Shown here in pieces: positions 42,363 through 53,010 of a stretch of 64,000 nucleotides of DNA (position 1 is the stretch's first letter; each line of letters opens with the position of its first letter). Location of the stretch: assembly GCA_003480165.1 (NCBI GenBank), contig QUIQ01000002.1, positions 62,001 to 126,000 on the forward strand. Reading direction: 5' to 3'. Origin of the DNA: Firmicutes bacterium AM41-11. Lineage in GTDB: Bacteria; Bacillota_I; Bacilli_A; Erysipelotrichales; Erysipelotrichaceae. A program made the position numbers and the translations under genes. Below the pieces are notes generated by a model. The model was given only the letters and a program-made list of their open reading frames with translations, was not told the origin of the DNA and made no database searches.

Positions 42363-42901
42363 ATGCGTATGAAAAATATATTTTTAGAAGACAAACCTAT
42401 GGATACATTCGATACTTTTATGAAATATGACGCCCATGGAAGAGAAAATCTTGGTGATCAGATTTCTGTTTTAATCTATCGCATGTTGGAATACTCTTTA
42501 AAATTTGAATTGCAGAACCGTTTTGATAAGGAAACGCAAGTGGAAGTATCCGCGCTGCAGGGCGTAGTGCCGGCAAGTGGTTTGCCAAAAACTGTTTGAA
42601 CCTGGACCAAAGCCTGGATGCCTTTGTCAGTGAATTGCAACAAGTCATGCAGACCTATAAGATTGGGGTTTTGCGAATTGAAAGTGTGGATGAAACGTCT
42701 GGCAAAATCGTTTTAACCGTTTCGGAAGATGCAGATTGTTCGGGCCTACCGGTTTTAGGAGAAACGGTTTGTAACTACGATGAAGGATTTATTGCGGGTA
42801 TTTTATCTAAGTATACCGGAAAAGACTATGAGGCTATTGAAGTAGATTGTTGGGCAACGGGTAATCGCGTTTGTCGCTTTCACGCCAATGTTTGTGAATA
42901 G
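42363..42901 (+). pseudogene. V4R-domain sensor protein, frameshifted
   Basis: Two adjacent frames together encode one V4R (4-vinyl-reductase-type) domain of about 180 residues. The first part ends VEVSALQG out of frame, but the next frame reads RAAGRSAGKWFAKNCLNLDQ from 42551, the conserved V4R core. One base is missing at about 42549-42551 (GTATCCGC where GTATTCCGC would keep the frame). The second part ends with the typical DCWATGNRVCRFHANV. V4R domains act as small-molecule sensors. It lies 8 bp before the diguanylate cyclase locus, which is also damaged. Confidence 0.8.
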
Positions 42902-42909
42902 AGGCGCTT

Positions 42910-44124
42910 ATGGAACAAAAGAATTGTGACTTGTTGTTCAACTATTTGAAAAGTATTCTGTATGATTCCAATGTGTCTCCATTAGATATCGAGGAACTTG
43001 ATCCACCGTATCGAAAACTAGGTATGGGCTTGCAGTATTTGGAACAAGCCATTGCGGAGATGAAACAGTGTTCTGCAGCTTTAGCCAAAGGGGATTTGAA
43101 GGATTTTCATCCCAGCCAGGAAAACTTTCTTTGCGATAATTTGAAGAACATTCATGCCAACTTAGAGCATTTAACCTGGCAAGCCAAACAAGTTGCGAAA
43201 GGAGATTATTCGCAACATGTATCATATCTAGGGGAGTTCTCGGTAGCCTTTAATACCATGATTTCCCAGCTGCAAGAGCGTGAGAAAAGCTTAAAAAATG
43301 AAGCCGAGATGGAAAAAGCGCATACGGAGTCCATTAAAAAATATAATTGTTTATTAATGGAATTTATCCGGCGAAGCAACGATGATATTTTCGTTACCGA
43401 TGTTCATACAAATGAAATTCTAGAGGCTAGTCGCAATAAAATTCATTTGGAACAAGAACAGGAAATCGTTGAAAAATTTAAAGAAGTTCTGGCGCAGGGT
43501 GATTCTAGTAGCCAACAATGGCAATGGATCATAACGACCCATGACCAATCTTCCTATCGCATTGTATCGATTCTCACAGAGTGGAGACATGTACCAGCTT
43601 ATGCGCATTTTATTCAAGATGTAACCAGTGAAGAAATGGAACATGGTCTATTGTAGAAACGGGCGCATTTTGATCCTTTGACCCAGATTGGTAATCGCTA
43701 TTATTTCCAAGAAAAAATGGATCAATTGATGAGTCGCGATTGTGAACTGGCCATTGTCTATTGTGACTTAGACCAGTTGAAGTATGTCAATGATACCTTT
43801 GGCCACAAAGTCGGGGATGAATACATTTGCCATTTTGTAGAAGCTATTCAACAGAGCATTCGGGACTATGATGTCTTTGCTCGTATGGGTGGAGATGAGT
43901 TCTGCATTGTTTTAAAAGACTGCTCTTTAGCTACGGCTAAAGAAAAGATGGATGCGATTCAATACCGCTTTATGCATGAATCCCAAAACTACTTAAATAG
44001 CTTTAGCTATGGAACGGTGCATTTAGATGCCAACCATGGGGAAATAGATCTCAATGAGATTTTAGAAAAAGCTGACTATATTATGTATCGGCAAAAACGC
44101 GAACATCGTAAGGCAAGAAAGTAA
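42910..44124 (+). pseudogene. PAS/HAMP-like GGDEF diguanylate cyclase with in-frame TAG
   Basis: One continuous frame of 405 codons interrupted only by TAG at 43654-43656. Before it: a soluble HAMP-like helix (VAKGDYSQHVSYLGEF) and a PAS-like segment (about residues 140-240). After it, still in frame: FDPLTQIGNRYYF, IVYCDLDQLKYVND and the intact active-site ARMGGDEFCIVL of a GGDEF domain. The stop falls in the linker just before the catalytic domain, so no full-length cyclase is made unless the stop is read through. No membrane segment. The upstream V4R gene probably supplied the sensor. Confidence 0.82.
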
Positions 44125-44148
44125 AACCGCATGTTTATGCGGTTTTTT
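44123..44148 (+). terminator. Terminator of the V4R-cyclase locus
   Basis: AAAACCGCAT/ATGCGGTTTT stem, GTTT loop, T run. Confidence 0.93.
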
Positions 44149-44206
44149 GCGTATAGGAATAGATAATTTAGCGGCATTGCGTATAATGGAGAAATAGAGG
44201 TGCAAT

Positions 44207-45595
44207 ATGTTAAAACAAGAACAATTAGAATCGCTTTTGACAAGAGCTATGGCAAGCCAGGCAGACTTTGTCGAGATCTTTGAAGAAGATGGAATGAATG
44301 AAAGTATTTCGATGTTGAATGATATCGTAGAAAAAGTGAACCGCAGCCAAAAGGCCGGCGTTGGGATTCGTTTATATAAAGGGGTGCAATCGGTGTATGG
44401 CTATTCGAACCAACAAGATATGGACAGCCTAAATCAACTGGTAGATGATTTGCGCTCTGGATTAGGAAAAGAAGACAAAGAAACGACGGTTTCTTTACAC
44501 TATACAAAAATTGAAAATAAACATCCGGTTTTACAAGATCCTTTTCAAACAAGTTTAAAAGAAAAAGTACAGTTACTTTCGCGTTTGGATCGATGTGCGA
44601 AAAAAGAAGATGACAGAATCGTAAAAACGACCAGTGGTTTACTTTCTGTGAAGCAACATGTCCAAATTGCCAATAGTACGGGTCGTTGGGTCGAAGATAC
44701 CCGCGTACGTACACGTATGGTTTGTAGTGCGTATGCCCAAGATGAAAAGACGATGCAAACCGGTTTCTATGGACCAGGTGCCAGTGCCGGACTGGAATTC
44801 TTTGCGACGACAACTCCCGAAGCAATTGCCAAAGAAGCTTGTCGAGTAGCTTTGGTTTTACTGGACGCCAAAGACTGTCCATCGGGTAAAATGCCAGTCA
44901 TTATTGATAATGGTTTTGGTGGGGTTATCTTCCATGAAGCTTGTGGACATGCCCTGGAAGCTACTTCGGTTTCCAAAAACCAAAGTGTTTTTGCCAATAA
45001 GTTAGGCCAACAAATTGCCAGTACGAAAGTAACCGCCATTGATGATGGAACTATTGTCAATGGATGGGGTTCGGAAAACATCGATGATGAAGGCAATCTC
45101 CAACAAAAACGCGTATTGATCAAAGATGGAATTTTAACATCATATATGGTTGATCGTTTAAATGGTCGGCGTATGCATATGGAACCAACCGGTTCATCAC
45201 GTAGACAATCGTATAAGTATGAACCAACCAGTCGGATGTCGAATACCTATATTGCTGCAGGAACAGATTCCTTTGAAGAAATGTTTACCGGAATCAAGCG
45301 TGGTCTCTATGCCAAGAATATGGGTGGCGGCAGCGTCGATCCACAAACTGGTGAATTCAACTTTGCGGTCACCGAAGGGTATTTGATTGAAGACGGTAAG
45401 ATTACCGTTCCTGTAAAAGGGGCTTCTTTGATTGGTACCGGAAGTGAAATTTTAATGAATATTGATCGTGTGAGCGATAATTTAAAACGTGGCCAGGGTA
45501 TGTGTGGCTCGATTAGCGGAAGTATTGCCGTTGATGTCGGACAACCTGCGATTCGGGTCAGTTCGATTACCGTAGGAGGTACATCAAATGAATAA
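44207..45595 (+). CDS. tldD: Metalloprotease TldD
   Basis: 462 residues of the TldD/PmbA family. The zinc motif HEACGHALEA lies at about residue 243, preceded by PVIIDNGFGGVIF and followed by TYMVDRLNGRRMH-like and GVSGGxVDPxTGEFNF-type blocks (here GGGSVDPQTGEFNFAVTEG). TldD pairs with TldE as a heterodimeric protease that acts on small peptides or unfolded proteins. It overlaps tldE by 8 bp. GAGG ribosome site, and a -10-like TATAAT 25 bp upstream. Confidence 0.95.
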   Translation: MLKQEQLESLLTRAMASQADFVEIFEEDGMNESISMLNDIVEKVNRSQKAGVGIRLYKGVQSVYGYSNQQDMDSLNQLVDDLRSGLGKEDKETTVSLHYTKIENKHPVLQDPFQTSLKEKVQLLSRLDRCAKKEDDRIVKTTSGLLSVKQHVQIANSTGRWVEDTRVRTRMVCSAYAQDEKTMQTGFYGPGASAGLEFFATTTPEAIAKEACRVALVLLDAKDCPSGKMPVIIDNGFGGVIFHEACGHALEATSVSKNQSVFANKLGQQIASTKVTAIDDGTIVNGWGSENIDDEGNLQQKRVLIKDGILTSYMVDRLNGRRMHMEPTGSSRRQSYKYEPTSRMSNTYIAAGTDSFEEMFTGIKRGLYAKNMGGGSVDPQTGEFNFAVTEGYLIEDGKITVPVKGASLIGTGSEILMNIDRVSDNLKRGQGMCGSISGSIAVDVGQPAIRVSSITVGGTSNE

Positions 45596-46913
45596 AGAAA
45601 AATGGATTCAATGTGCGAATGAGAAAGGCTTTGAAAGTTTTGAAATCTATCAAAGCCAACAAAAAGGTCGCAGTGTAACTTGGTTTGATGGCCAGATGGA
45701 AACTTTGACGACCAATAATATTCTGGGCACTTCGATTCGGGGTGTCTATCAAGGCAATATGGCCTATCTTGCCTTAGAAAAAGTCGAAGATGAAAAGATG
45801 GGTGAGGTCTTAGATTCTTTAAAAGAACAAGCTCAAACCATTACAAGTACCGATCTTGCGAAAATTCGCAAACCCGAAAAATATGAAATGGTTAAAAATA
45901 CCCACCATTGGGTAGAACCAAGTATGGAAGAAATCAAAGCCTGCCTGGAAAGCCTGGAAAAGAAATTATTGGCGTATGATTCACGGATTATCCAAGTGGC
46001 ATCACTTGGCTGGGAACAATCAAGTCAAACACGTGAAATCATCAATTCCTATGGTATGCAAGAAAAAGATGCAGACTGTGTGCAATACCTGGTTGCCAGT
46101 GTTGTTGTCAAAGAAAACAATATCGTTATGGACGATTATGAAATTGAAGTGATTGAGAATTTGAAGCACTTTGATAGCGATGCCTTTGTCGCCAAACTTT
46201 GTCAAAAGGCTTTGTTCCAATTAAGTGCGACATCGATGCCTTCGCAGAGTTGTCCGGTTATTTTCTCCAATAAGGCCATGACTTCGCTATTGAGTTCTTT
46301 TATGGGCTTATTTAATGGAGACTTGATTTATAAAGGCATTTCTCCAATCAAAGACAAGTTAAATCAAACCATATTCTCAAATAAGATTACGATTATTGAT
46401 GATCCAAAAAACAGCGATTGTTTATCGATTGCCAATTTTGATGATGAGGGTTGTCCAACCCAGCGAACGGTTTTAGTCCATGATGGTGTATTTGCGAATA
46501 TGTTGTTAGATACAAGCAGTGCAACTCGTCTGCATTTAGAATCTACCGGCAATGGTTTTAAATCTTCCTATGCTTCGGATGTCAGTGTACAACCGATGAA
46601 TTGCTGCATCCAACCGGGCAAGAAGAGTCTAGAAACAATGTGTCAAGAAATGGGCGATGGGCTTGTGATTGATGATTTACAAGGTTTACATGCGGGTTTA
46701 GATTTCGTCACGACAAATTTTTCTTTACAATGTAACGGATATTTGATAAAAAATGGACGAAAAGAAAAAGCCATTCGTTTAATTACGGTTGCGGACAGTT
46801 TCCTACACTTGATGAATCAAGTTGTGGAAGTAGGAAATGATTTGGATTGGAAATATCACACAGTAGCCAGTCCTAGCATTCGTTTTAAAGAATGTGCGAT
46901 TAGTGGAGATTAA
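45588..46913 (+). CDS. tldE: TldD-partner protein TldE (PmbA)
   Basis: 441 residues, homologous to TldD in fold but without the HExxxH zinc motif, as expected for TldE. Family pieces: GRSVTWFDGQMETLTTNN, LLSSFMGLFNGDLIYKG, DEGCPTQRTVLVHDGVF and LQCNGYLIKNGR. It forms the non-catalytic half of the TldD/E protease. The start codon lies inside tldD, and its stop is one base from the next gene, making a tight three-gene operon. Confidence 0.93.
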   Translation: MNKEKWIQCANEKGFESFEIYQSQQKGRSVTWFDGQMETLTTNNILGTSIRGVYQGNMAYLALEKVEDEKMGEVLDSLKEQAQTITSTDLAKIRKPEKYEMVKNTHHWVEPSMEEIKACLESLEKKLLAYDSRIIQVASLGWEQSSQTREIINSYGMQEKDADCVQYLVASVVVKENNIVMDDYEIEVIENLKHFDSDAFVAKLCQKALFQLSATSMPSQSCPVIFSNKAMTSLLSSFMGLFNGDLIYKGISPIKDKLNQTIFSNKITIIDDPKNSDCLSIANFDDEGCPTQRTVLVHDGVFANMLLDTSSATRLHLESTGNGFKSSYASDVSVQPMNCCIQPGKKSLETMCQEMGDGLVIDDLQGLHAGLDFVTTNFSLQCNGYLIKNGRKEKAIRLITVADSFLHLMNQVVEVGNDLDWKYHTVASPSIRFKECAISGD

Positions 46914-46914
46914 C

Positions 46915-47676
46915 ATGAAAACTTTTAAAAATACGGAAATGAAGAAAGCCATTGTGGCTTTGCGCCAAAATGAGAATGCCTTGACCATTCAGCAGATGAA
47001 TGATGCTTTGATTACTGGGCAACTTTTAGCGCCTGCCCAATGGGATAAAGCCCCAGAAGCAGATGAAAATGGGCAAATGGTCTTTGCGCCAGATACAAAA
47101 TTTCAATTGTTGGTGATTGCCGATGACCAGGGAAATTACTATTTTCCAGCTTTTACCAGCATGGAAGAATTAAAAAAATGGGATCATAATAATGAAACCG
47201 AATCTTTGATTATGACCTTTGAACAGTTCTTACCCTTCATTGAAATGTCGAAAGATGATGTCGTAGGAATTGTTGTCGATCCTTATTCGGAAAATGTACC
47301 TTTAACCTGTCAATACATCCTGGATTTAAATAAAGACCGCATGAAGGATCTAACCGAACATCATGTAACCAGCGATGAACGCTTTAATTTGCGAGAACCG
47401 GTTGGCAATGTCGAGGAATTGAAGGATAACTTGATTGCGGTCGGACAAGCCCACCAGGAAATCAAAGCTATCTACTTAAAAGAGCGTTTGGTCAAAGGGC
47501 AACCTTCCCATTGGTTTATTGTGGTGGATATGCAACCAGAAAATCCTAAATTGTTCCAGGTTTTAGGTGAGAGCAGTCGTCCTTTTGCGAAAGGAAAAGG
47601 CATTGAATTCTTGTTTGCTTCAACGCCAGAAGGACAGCGAATTGCCCATCATTCCCAAGCCATTTATGCCGAATAA
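46915..47676 (+). CDS. SseB-family protein
   Basis: 253 residues with an SseB N-terminal domain (MNDALITGQLLAPAQWDKAP, then FAPDTKFQLLVIADDQGN, PAFTSMEELKKW, FLPFIEMSKDDVVGIVVDPYS) and an SseB C-terminal domain (GQAHQEIKAIYLKERLV, HWFIVVDM). SseB was named for enhanced serine sensitivity in E. coli; biochemistry is unclear. The ATG at 46915 is chosen over an upstream in-frame start within tldE because GTGGAG is correctly spaced. Third gene of the tldDE operon. Confidence 0.85.
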   Translation: MKTFKNTEMKKAIVALRQNENALTIQQMNDALITGQLLAPAQWDKAPEADENGQMVFAPDTKFQLLVIADDQGNYYFPAFTSMEELKKWDHNNETESLIMTFEQFLPFIEMSKDDVVGIVVDPYSENVPLTCQYILDLNKDRMKDLTEHHVTSDERFNLREPVGNVEELKDNLIAVGQAHQEIKAIYLKERLVKGQPSHWFIVVDMQPENPKLFQVLGESSRPFAKGKGIEFLFASTPEGQRIAHHSQAIYAE

Positions 47677-47684
47677 AGACATCT

Positions 47685-47710
47685 GACACTTTGAAAAAAG
47701 TGTCTTTTTT
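47685..47710 (+). terminator. Terminator of tldD-tldE-sseB
   Basis: GACACTTT/AAAGTGTC stem, GAAA loop, T run. Confidence 0.92.
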
Positions 47711-47747
47711 ACCGCTAATAACTCTTTGAAAAGGCTTGGCGAAGTTA

Positions 47748-47756
47748 TGATATAAT
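47748..47756 (+). promoter_or_regulatory. Extended -10 promoter of uvrA
   Basis: TGATATAAT, 18 bp before the uvrA ATG, with AGGAGA between. Confidence 0.65.
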
Positions 47757-47774
47757 GGGGCTCAGGAGATATGT

Positions 47775-50597
47775 ATGGCAACGAAATATATTGATATAAA
47801 AGGGGCAAGAGAGAATAATTTAAAGAACATAAATGTCCGGATTCCCAAAGATAAATTTGTGATTATGACCGGCGTTTCTGGTTCTGGAAAATCTTCTCTG
47901 GCCTTTGATACGATTTATGCCGAAGGGCAAAGAAGGTATATGGAGAGTTTATCGAGCTATGCCCGACAATTTTTAGGCAATAGTGAGAAACCGGATGTGG
48001 ATGAAATTTCGGGTTTATCGCCAGCCATTGCGATTGATCAAAAAACCACTTCCAACAATCCACGTTCAACCGTGGGAACGGCTACCGAAATCTATGATTA
48101 CTTGCGTTTGATGTATGCCCGTATTGGGGTGCCTTATTGTCCAACGCATCATATTCCAATTACCGGAAGTACGACCAAAGAGATGGTGGATCGGATTATG
48201 GCTTTACCGGAAGGAAGTCGATGTACGATTCTAAGTCCGGTTGTGAATGCGAAAAAAGGAATGCATAAAGACCTTTTAGAGAATTTAAGCAAAGAAGGCT
48301 TTGTCCGAGTTCGGATTGATGGCCAAATTCAGTATATAGAAGAAGTGCAAAGTCTAGAAAAGAATAAAAAACATACGATTGAAGTCGTTGTGGACCGCAT
48401 TGTGCGCAAAGACAATCGTTCGCGTTTCTACGATTCTCTAGAAACGGCACTGCGTTTGAGTGATGGCTTTGCGATTTGTGCGACTAACGAAGAAGAAATG
48501 CTCTTTTCCAGCAATTTTGCGTGTAAAGAGTGCGGCTTTTCGGTTCCAAAACTTGAACCGCGTTTATTCTCCTTTAATGCACCTTTTGGGGCTTGTCCAA
48601 CATGTCATGGATTGGGCGTTACCCAAAAAGTGGATTTAGACTTATTGATTCCTGATTGGAATCTCAGTATTTCCCAAGGGGGAATTCGTTATTATAAGAA
48701 CATCGTAAATACCGAAAACCTGGAATGGCAACGGATCAATGCGATGATTGAATATTATGAAATTGATAAAGAAGCACCGTTAAAAGATTTGGATAAAAAG
48801 CGTTTAAACTTTGTGCTCTATGGCAGCGATGTACCTATTGCGTATACCCTGGTTTCCCGTTCTGGGATCCAGCAATCCAAACTGGAATACATCGAAGGGG
48901 TTTGCCCGATGATTGAAAGGCGCTACCAAGAGACAAGTTCCGCTTTTTCCCGAGAGTGGTATGGTTCCTTTATCTCGGATCAAGAGTGTCCGAGCTGTAA
49001 AGGGGCTCGCTTGAATCCGCAAGCTTTATCGGTACAGATTCAAGGGAAAAATATCTATGAATTTACCCAAATGAGTATCAGCCAGGCGCGTACTTTTATG
49101 GATAGCTTGACGTTAAATGAGATGCAGGCCAAGATTGCCAACTTGATTATTAAAGAAGTGAAGAGTCGCTTAGAATTCTTAGACCATGTAGGTTTAGGCT
49201 ATATGACCTTAGATCGTTTGGCTGGTTCCCTTAGTGGAGGGGAAGCCCAACGGATTCGTTTGGCTACGCAAATTGGTTCGAAATTAACGGGCGTTATGTA
49301 TGTTTTGGATGAACCAAGTATTGGTTTACATCAAAGAGATAACGATCGTTTGATTGCTTCTTTAAAGGAGATGCGCGATTTAGGTAATACTTTGATTGTG
49401 GTTGAACACGATGAAGATACGATGCGCGCAGCCGATTATATTGTGGATGTGGGTCCTAGAGCTGGGGTTCATGGTGGTGAAATTGTAGCGGCCGGAACAC
49501 CAGAAGAAGTCATGGCTAATCCGAATTCTATTACTGGGGCGTATTTAAGTGGACATAAGAAAATTGAAGTGCCAAAGACACGCCGTAAAGGCAATGGCAA
49601 GAAATTGCGCATTGTCCAGGCCAGCCAAAACAATTTAAAGAAAGTGACAGTTGATATTAAGCTCGGCACCTTTACGGTTGTAACGGGTGTTTCGGGTTCT
49701 GGTAAGTCCAGCTTAGTAACCGAAGTACTAACCCATGGTATCCAACATGCCTTAGGAAAATCTCATGTACATCCAGGAAAAGTCAAAGCTATCAAAGGCT
49801 TAGAAAATATTGATAAAATTGTCGAAATCAGTCAGGATCCGATTGGTCGAACCCCGCGTTCGAATCCGGCTACCTATACGGGTGTATTTGATGATATTCG
49901 CGCTTTGTTCGCGCAAACCAAAGAAGCGAAGTTATTAGGTTTTGATAAATCACGCTTTTCCTTTAATGTGCGAGGAGGTCGTTGCGAAGCTTGTCAGGGG
50001 GATGGTATTTTACGTATTTCCATGCAGTTTTTACCCGATGTCTATGTGAAGTGTGACCAATGTAATGGTACGCGTTATAATGAAGAGACTTTGCAGGTAA
50101 AATACAAAGGGAAGACGATTGCGGATGTTTTAGATATGACCATTGAAGAAGCGTGTGATTTCTTTAGTTCGGTCTCTAAGATTGCGCATAAACTGCAGAC
50201 TTTATGTGATGTAGGTCTTTCCTATATTACCTTGGGTCAAAGTGCTACAACGCTATCGGGTGGAGAAGCCCAACGGGTTAAATTGGCCAGTGAGCTGCAA
50301 AAGAAACCAACCGGAAAGACTTTGTATGTTCTAGATGAACCAACGACAGGCCTGCATAGCGATGATGTGAAAAAATTAATTGAAGTTTTGCAGCGTTTAG
50401 TCGATCATGGTGATACAGTATTAGTGATCGAGCACAACTTGGATGTGATCAAGTGTGCAGATGCTTTAATTGATATGGGCCCTGAAGGGGGCGATGGTGG
50501 TGGTACGGTTGTTGGTACGGGCACCCCAGAACAATTGTGTGAAGTAAAAGAAAGCTATACGGGGCAATATTTAAAACCGTTATTAGAAAGGACGTGA
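47775..50597 (+). CDS. uvrA: Excinuclease ABC subunit A
   Basis: 940-residue damage-recognition ATPase of nucleotide excision repair. Two ABC modules are present: Walker [15 protein letters not shown] (residue about 34) and [14 protein letters not shown] (about 640), signatures [14 protein letters not shown] and [14 protein letters not shown]. Two zinc fingers are seen: CKECG...CPTC (about 255-280) and CEACQGDG...CDQC (about 738-765). No uvrB is adjacent. It may be co-transcribed with hprK, whose start overlaps its stop region. Confidence 0.98.
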   Translation: MATKYIDIKGARENNLKNINVRIPKDKFVIMTGVSGSGKSSLAFDTIYAEGQRRYMESLSSYARQFLGNSEKPDVDEISGLSPAIAIDQKTTSNNPRSTVGTATEIYDYLRLMYARIGVPYCPTHHIPITGSTTKEMVDRIMALPEGSRCTILSPVVNAKKGMHKDLLENLSKEGFVRVRIDGQIQYIEEVQSLEKNKKHTIEVVVDRIVRKDNRSRFYDSLETALRLSDGFAICATNEEEMLFSSNFACKECGFSVPKLEPRLFSFNAPFGACPTCHGLGVTQKVDLDLLIPDWNLSISQGGIRYYKNIVNTENLEWQRINAMIEYYEIDKEAPLKDLDKKRLNFVLYGSDVPIAYTLVSRSGIQQSKLEYIEGVCPMIERRYQETSSAFSREWYGSFISDQECPSCKGARLNPQALSVQIQGKNIYEFTQMSISQARTFMDSLTLNEMQAKIANLIIKEVKSRLEFLDHVGLGYMTLDRLAGSLSGGEAQRIRLATQIGSKLTGVMYVLDEPSIGLHQRDNDRLIASLKEMRDLGNTLIVVEHDEDTMRAADYIVDVGPRAGVHGGEIVAAGTPEEVMANPNSITGAYLSGHKKIEVPKTRRKGNGKKLRIVQASQNNLKKVTVDIKLGTFTVVTGVSGSGKSSLVTEVLTHGIQHALGKSHVHPGKVKAIKGLENIDKIVEISQDPIGRTPRSNPATYTGVFDDIRALFAQTKEAKLLGFDKSRFSFNVRGGRCEACQGDGILRISMQFLPDVYVKCDQCNGTRYNEETLQVKYKGKTIADVLDMTIEEACDFFSSVSKIAHKLQTLCDVGLSYITLGQSATTLSGGEAQRVKLASELQKKPTGKTLYVLDEPTTGLHSDDVKKLIEVLQRLVDHGDTVLVIEHNLDVIKCADALIDMGPEGGDGGGTVVGTGTPEQLCEVKESYTGQYLKPLLERT

Positions 50598-50599
50598 GT

Positions 50600-51571
50600 A
50601 TGCGAGAAGTAACAGTAAAAGAATTAAGTGAACAATTTGATTGGGAACAGGTTGCCGGTGATGAGACTAGTCTTTTACGGCAAATTGAATTGGCTGATAC
50701 CAATCGTCCAGGCTTAGAACTGGCTGGGTATTTTCCTGAAACGATGGTGAAGCGTCTGGTCGTGATTGGGGAAAAAGAATCGCGATATATTGAAGAAGAG
50801 ATGGACCAGATCAGTCAAAGACGTTCGTTTGAATTCTTAACCAATGAACAAACTCCTGCCATTGTGATTGCGCATAATCAAAAGGTACCGGAGGTTCTAG
50901 TCGAACTTGCGATGCGTAAGAATTTCCCGGTATTTCATACCAAGGAGAAAACCTCACGCACGGTTATTAATATTACCAATTTTCTAGATGAGAAGTTAGC
51001 TGAGTCGGTCATTATTCATGGCGAGCTGGTGCGTATGTTTGGAACGGGTGTTTTAATTACCGGTCCTTCTGGCATGGGTAAAAGCGAAATCGCCCTGGAA
51101 TTAATTAAAAAAGGCCATCAAATCGTTGCCGATGATCGGGTTGATTGTTACAACATTCATAATACCCTGGTTGGTTGTACGCCACCGTTATTAAAAGGGT
51201 ATATGGAAATGCGCGGGGTTGGTGTCATCAATGTGGAACGTATGTTTGGAATTGGTTCGTTTGCCAGTCGCGCCGAGATTGCCTTACATATTGTCTTAGA
51301 AGCCTTTGATAATTCTAAAGCCTATGATCGGATTGGGATTGAACAAAAAGAGTATTCGGAGATTTGCGGCATTCGAATTTTAAAGATTCGGATTCCGGTT
51401 AGTAGTGGACGTCCAATGGCTACGATTATTGAAACAGCGGTAACCAATTACTTGTTGATACAAAACGGAATTGATTCGGCCAAAGAGTTTGAAGATCGTG
51501 TCATTCAGGCAATCTATGTAAATAAAAGTGAAGAAGATGAGGAAGAAGAAAATGCAGCTACTACCAAATAG
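50600..51571 (+). CDS. hprK: HPr kinase/phosphorylase
   Basis: 323 residues; phosphorylates HPr on Ser46 and reverses it, so setting CcpA-mediated carbon control. The P-loop is GPSGMGKSEIALELI (about residue 152), preceded by the conserved HG (IIHGELVRMFG) and followed by RGVGVINVERMFG and PVSSGRPMATIIE, the HprK signature. Its presence fits the cre-like site found at 30554. ATG 50600 is preferred to an in-frame GTG at 50594, which is too close to AAGGA. It overlaps the lgt start. Confidence 0.96.
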   Translation: MREVTVKELSEQFDWEQVAGDETSLLRQIELADTNRPGLELAGYFPETMVKRLVVIGEKESRYIEEEMDQISQRRSFEFLTNEQTPAIVIAHNQKVPEVLVELAMRKNFPVFHTKEKTSRTVINITNFLDEKLAESVIIHGELVRMFGTGVLITGPSGMGKSEIALELIKKGHQIVADDRVDCYNIHNTLVGCTPPLLKGYMEMRGVGVINVERMFGIGSFASRAEIALHIVLEAFDNSKAYDRIGIEQKEYSEICGIRILKIRIPVSSGRPMATIIETAVTNYLLIQNGIDSAKEFEDRVIQAIYVNKSEEDEEEENAATTK

Positions 51572-53000
51572 TCGTATTTTCCTTTCTTTTGGATCGTTGC
51601 AGATCACCTGCTATGCCGTATTTATCTTAACCGGTGCAGTCTGTGCCTATGCCTTGAGCCAGCATATTATCCAAAAGTGGGGCTATCCTTCTTCTTTATT
51701 AGAGAATTATCTCTTTCCTTTGTTGATATGTGGAATTCTCGGCGCCAGAATTTATTATGTGATTTTTGAATGGGATTATTATTCGCTGCATCCCGAAGAT
51801 ATTCTGGCAATCTGGCAAGGAGGATTGGCGATTCATGGTGGCTTAATTGCAGGCCTTCTCTTTAGTATCTATTACTTTAGAAAGCATCGCGTTTCTTTGT
51901 TGCGGATGTTTGATTTGATTATGCCGCATGTTCTATTGGCACAAGCTTTTGGTCGTTGGGGCAATTTTGCGAATCAAGAGGCCTATGGTCGGGTTGTTTC
52001 CGAGGGCTTCTATGCGCATTTTCCTGCGTTTATTAAGCAACAGATGTATATACAGGGAGCCTATCGCATGCCAACTTTCTTATTTGAAAGCTGCATGGAC
52101 CTCTTAGGTTTCCTTTTGATTGTCTTTGTGTTCCGCAAGTTTTTCTATCGCAAACGTGGCGATGCCGGCTTTATGTATTTTATCTGGTATGGCATTTCCC
52201 GTTTCTTTATTGAAGGTTTACGAACCGATTCTTTAATGTTGGGTTCTTTCCGGATTGCCCAGATTATTTCGATTCTATTTATTGTGATTGGTTTGGTTGG
52301 TTTGTCAGGTATCTTTGCCCCTAAGACAAAACCTGTCTTACTTTTTGATGTAGATGGAACTCTGGTATCCAGTCGTAAAGCCATCTATCATCTTTGGGAT
52401 AAACTATTTGAAAAAGAAAAACCAGATACGCACTTAAGTGAGGAAGAAAAGGCAACTTTCTTTGGCCCAACAGCTGATGAAGTGCTTGCTCAGTATTTTC
52501 CGAAAGAGCGAATTCCGGAACTACATGCGCTATATGATCGTTTGTATATCCAAGAGATGGCACCGAAGTACTTAGAAGTTTCTTCGCAAGTCCAAGAAAC
52601 GTTAAAAACGTTACAAGCCCAAGGGTATACGATGGGCATTGTTTCGAATAAAACGACAAATCTGATTGAAGTGGATTTAAAACAGGCGAAACTTTCTAAC
52701 TTTTTTTCGGTCATCATTGGTGCGGAGACTTGTCCTTTGCCAAAACCCGATGCATCTGGCTTGATTGCAGCTTGTGATCAGTTAAAATTAGGCCATGACA
52801 ATGTAGCGTATATTGGTGATTCCATCAGTGATGTATTGGCGGCCAAACATATGGCAGCCTATTCGATTGCCTATAGTGGGGATAGTCAAGAGAAAAAAGG
52901 CTTAGTACAAAGTAAGCCTTGTCAGATCATCCATGATTTTAAAGATCTACTAAACATTGTCAAAGAAGAAAAATGTTGGTGCGATAAACGCATCTGGTGA
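51552..53000 (+). CDS. lgt: Prolipoprotein diacylglyceryl transferase fused to a PpaX-like HAD phosphatase
   Basis: 482 residues. Residues 1-255 are Lgt, which attaches diacylglycerol to lipoprotein cysteines: seven helices with WQGGLAIHGGLIAGL and FGRWGNFANQEAYG. Residues 262-482 are a cytoplasmic HAD hydrolase: motif I LLFDVDGTLVSS, motif II GIVSNK, motif IV YIGDSISDVLAAK. In Bacillus the neighbours are separate genes hprK-lgt-ppaX, and PpaX hydrolyses pyrophosphate made by HprK. Here the last two are one polypeptide. ATG 51552 has GAGGAAG before it and lies within the end of hprK. Confidence 0.93.
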   Translation: MQLLPNSRIFLSFGSLQITCYAVFILTGAVCAYALSQHIIQKWGYPSSLLENYLFPLLICGILGARIYYVIFEWDYYSLHPEDILAIWQGGLAIHGGLIAGLLFSIYYFRKHRVSLLRMFDLIMPHVLLAQAFGRWGNFANQEAYGRVVSEGFYAHFPAFIKQQMYIQGAYRMPTFLFESCMDLLGFLLIVFVFRKFFYRKRGDAGFMYFIWYGISRFFIEGLRTDSLMLGSFRIAQIISILFIVIGLVGLSGIFAPKTKPVLLFDVDGTLVSSRKAIYHLWDKLFEKEKPDTHLSEEEKATFFGPTADEVLAQYFPKERIPELHALYDRLYIQEMAPKYLEVSSQVQETLKTLQAQGYTMGIVSNKTTNLIEVDLKQAKLSNFFSVIIGAETCPLPKPDASGLIAACDQLKLGHDNVAYIGDSISDVLAAKHMAAYSIAYSGDSQEKKGLVQSKPCQIIHDFKDLLNIVKEEKCWCDKRIW

Positions 53001-53010
53001 GGTGAGCACG

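Noticed and set aside
44247..44882. 211-codon frame antisense to tldD
   Set aside because: No ribosome site, no family, and tldD is unambiguous.
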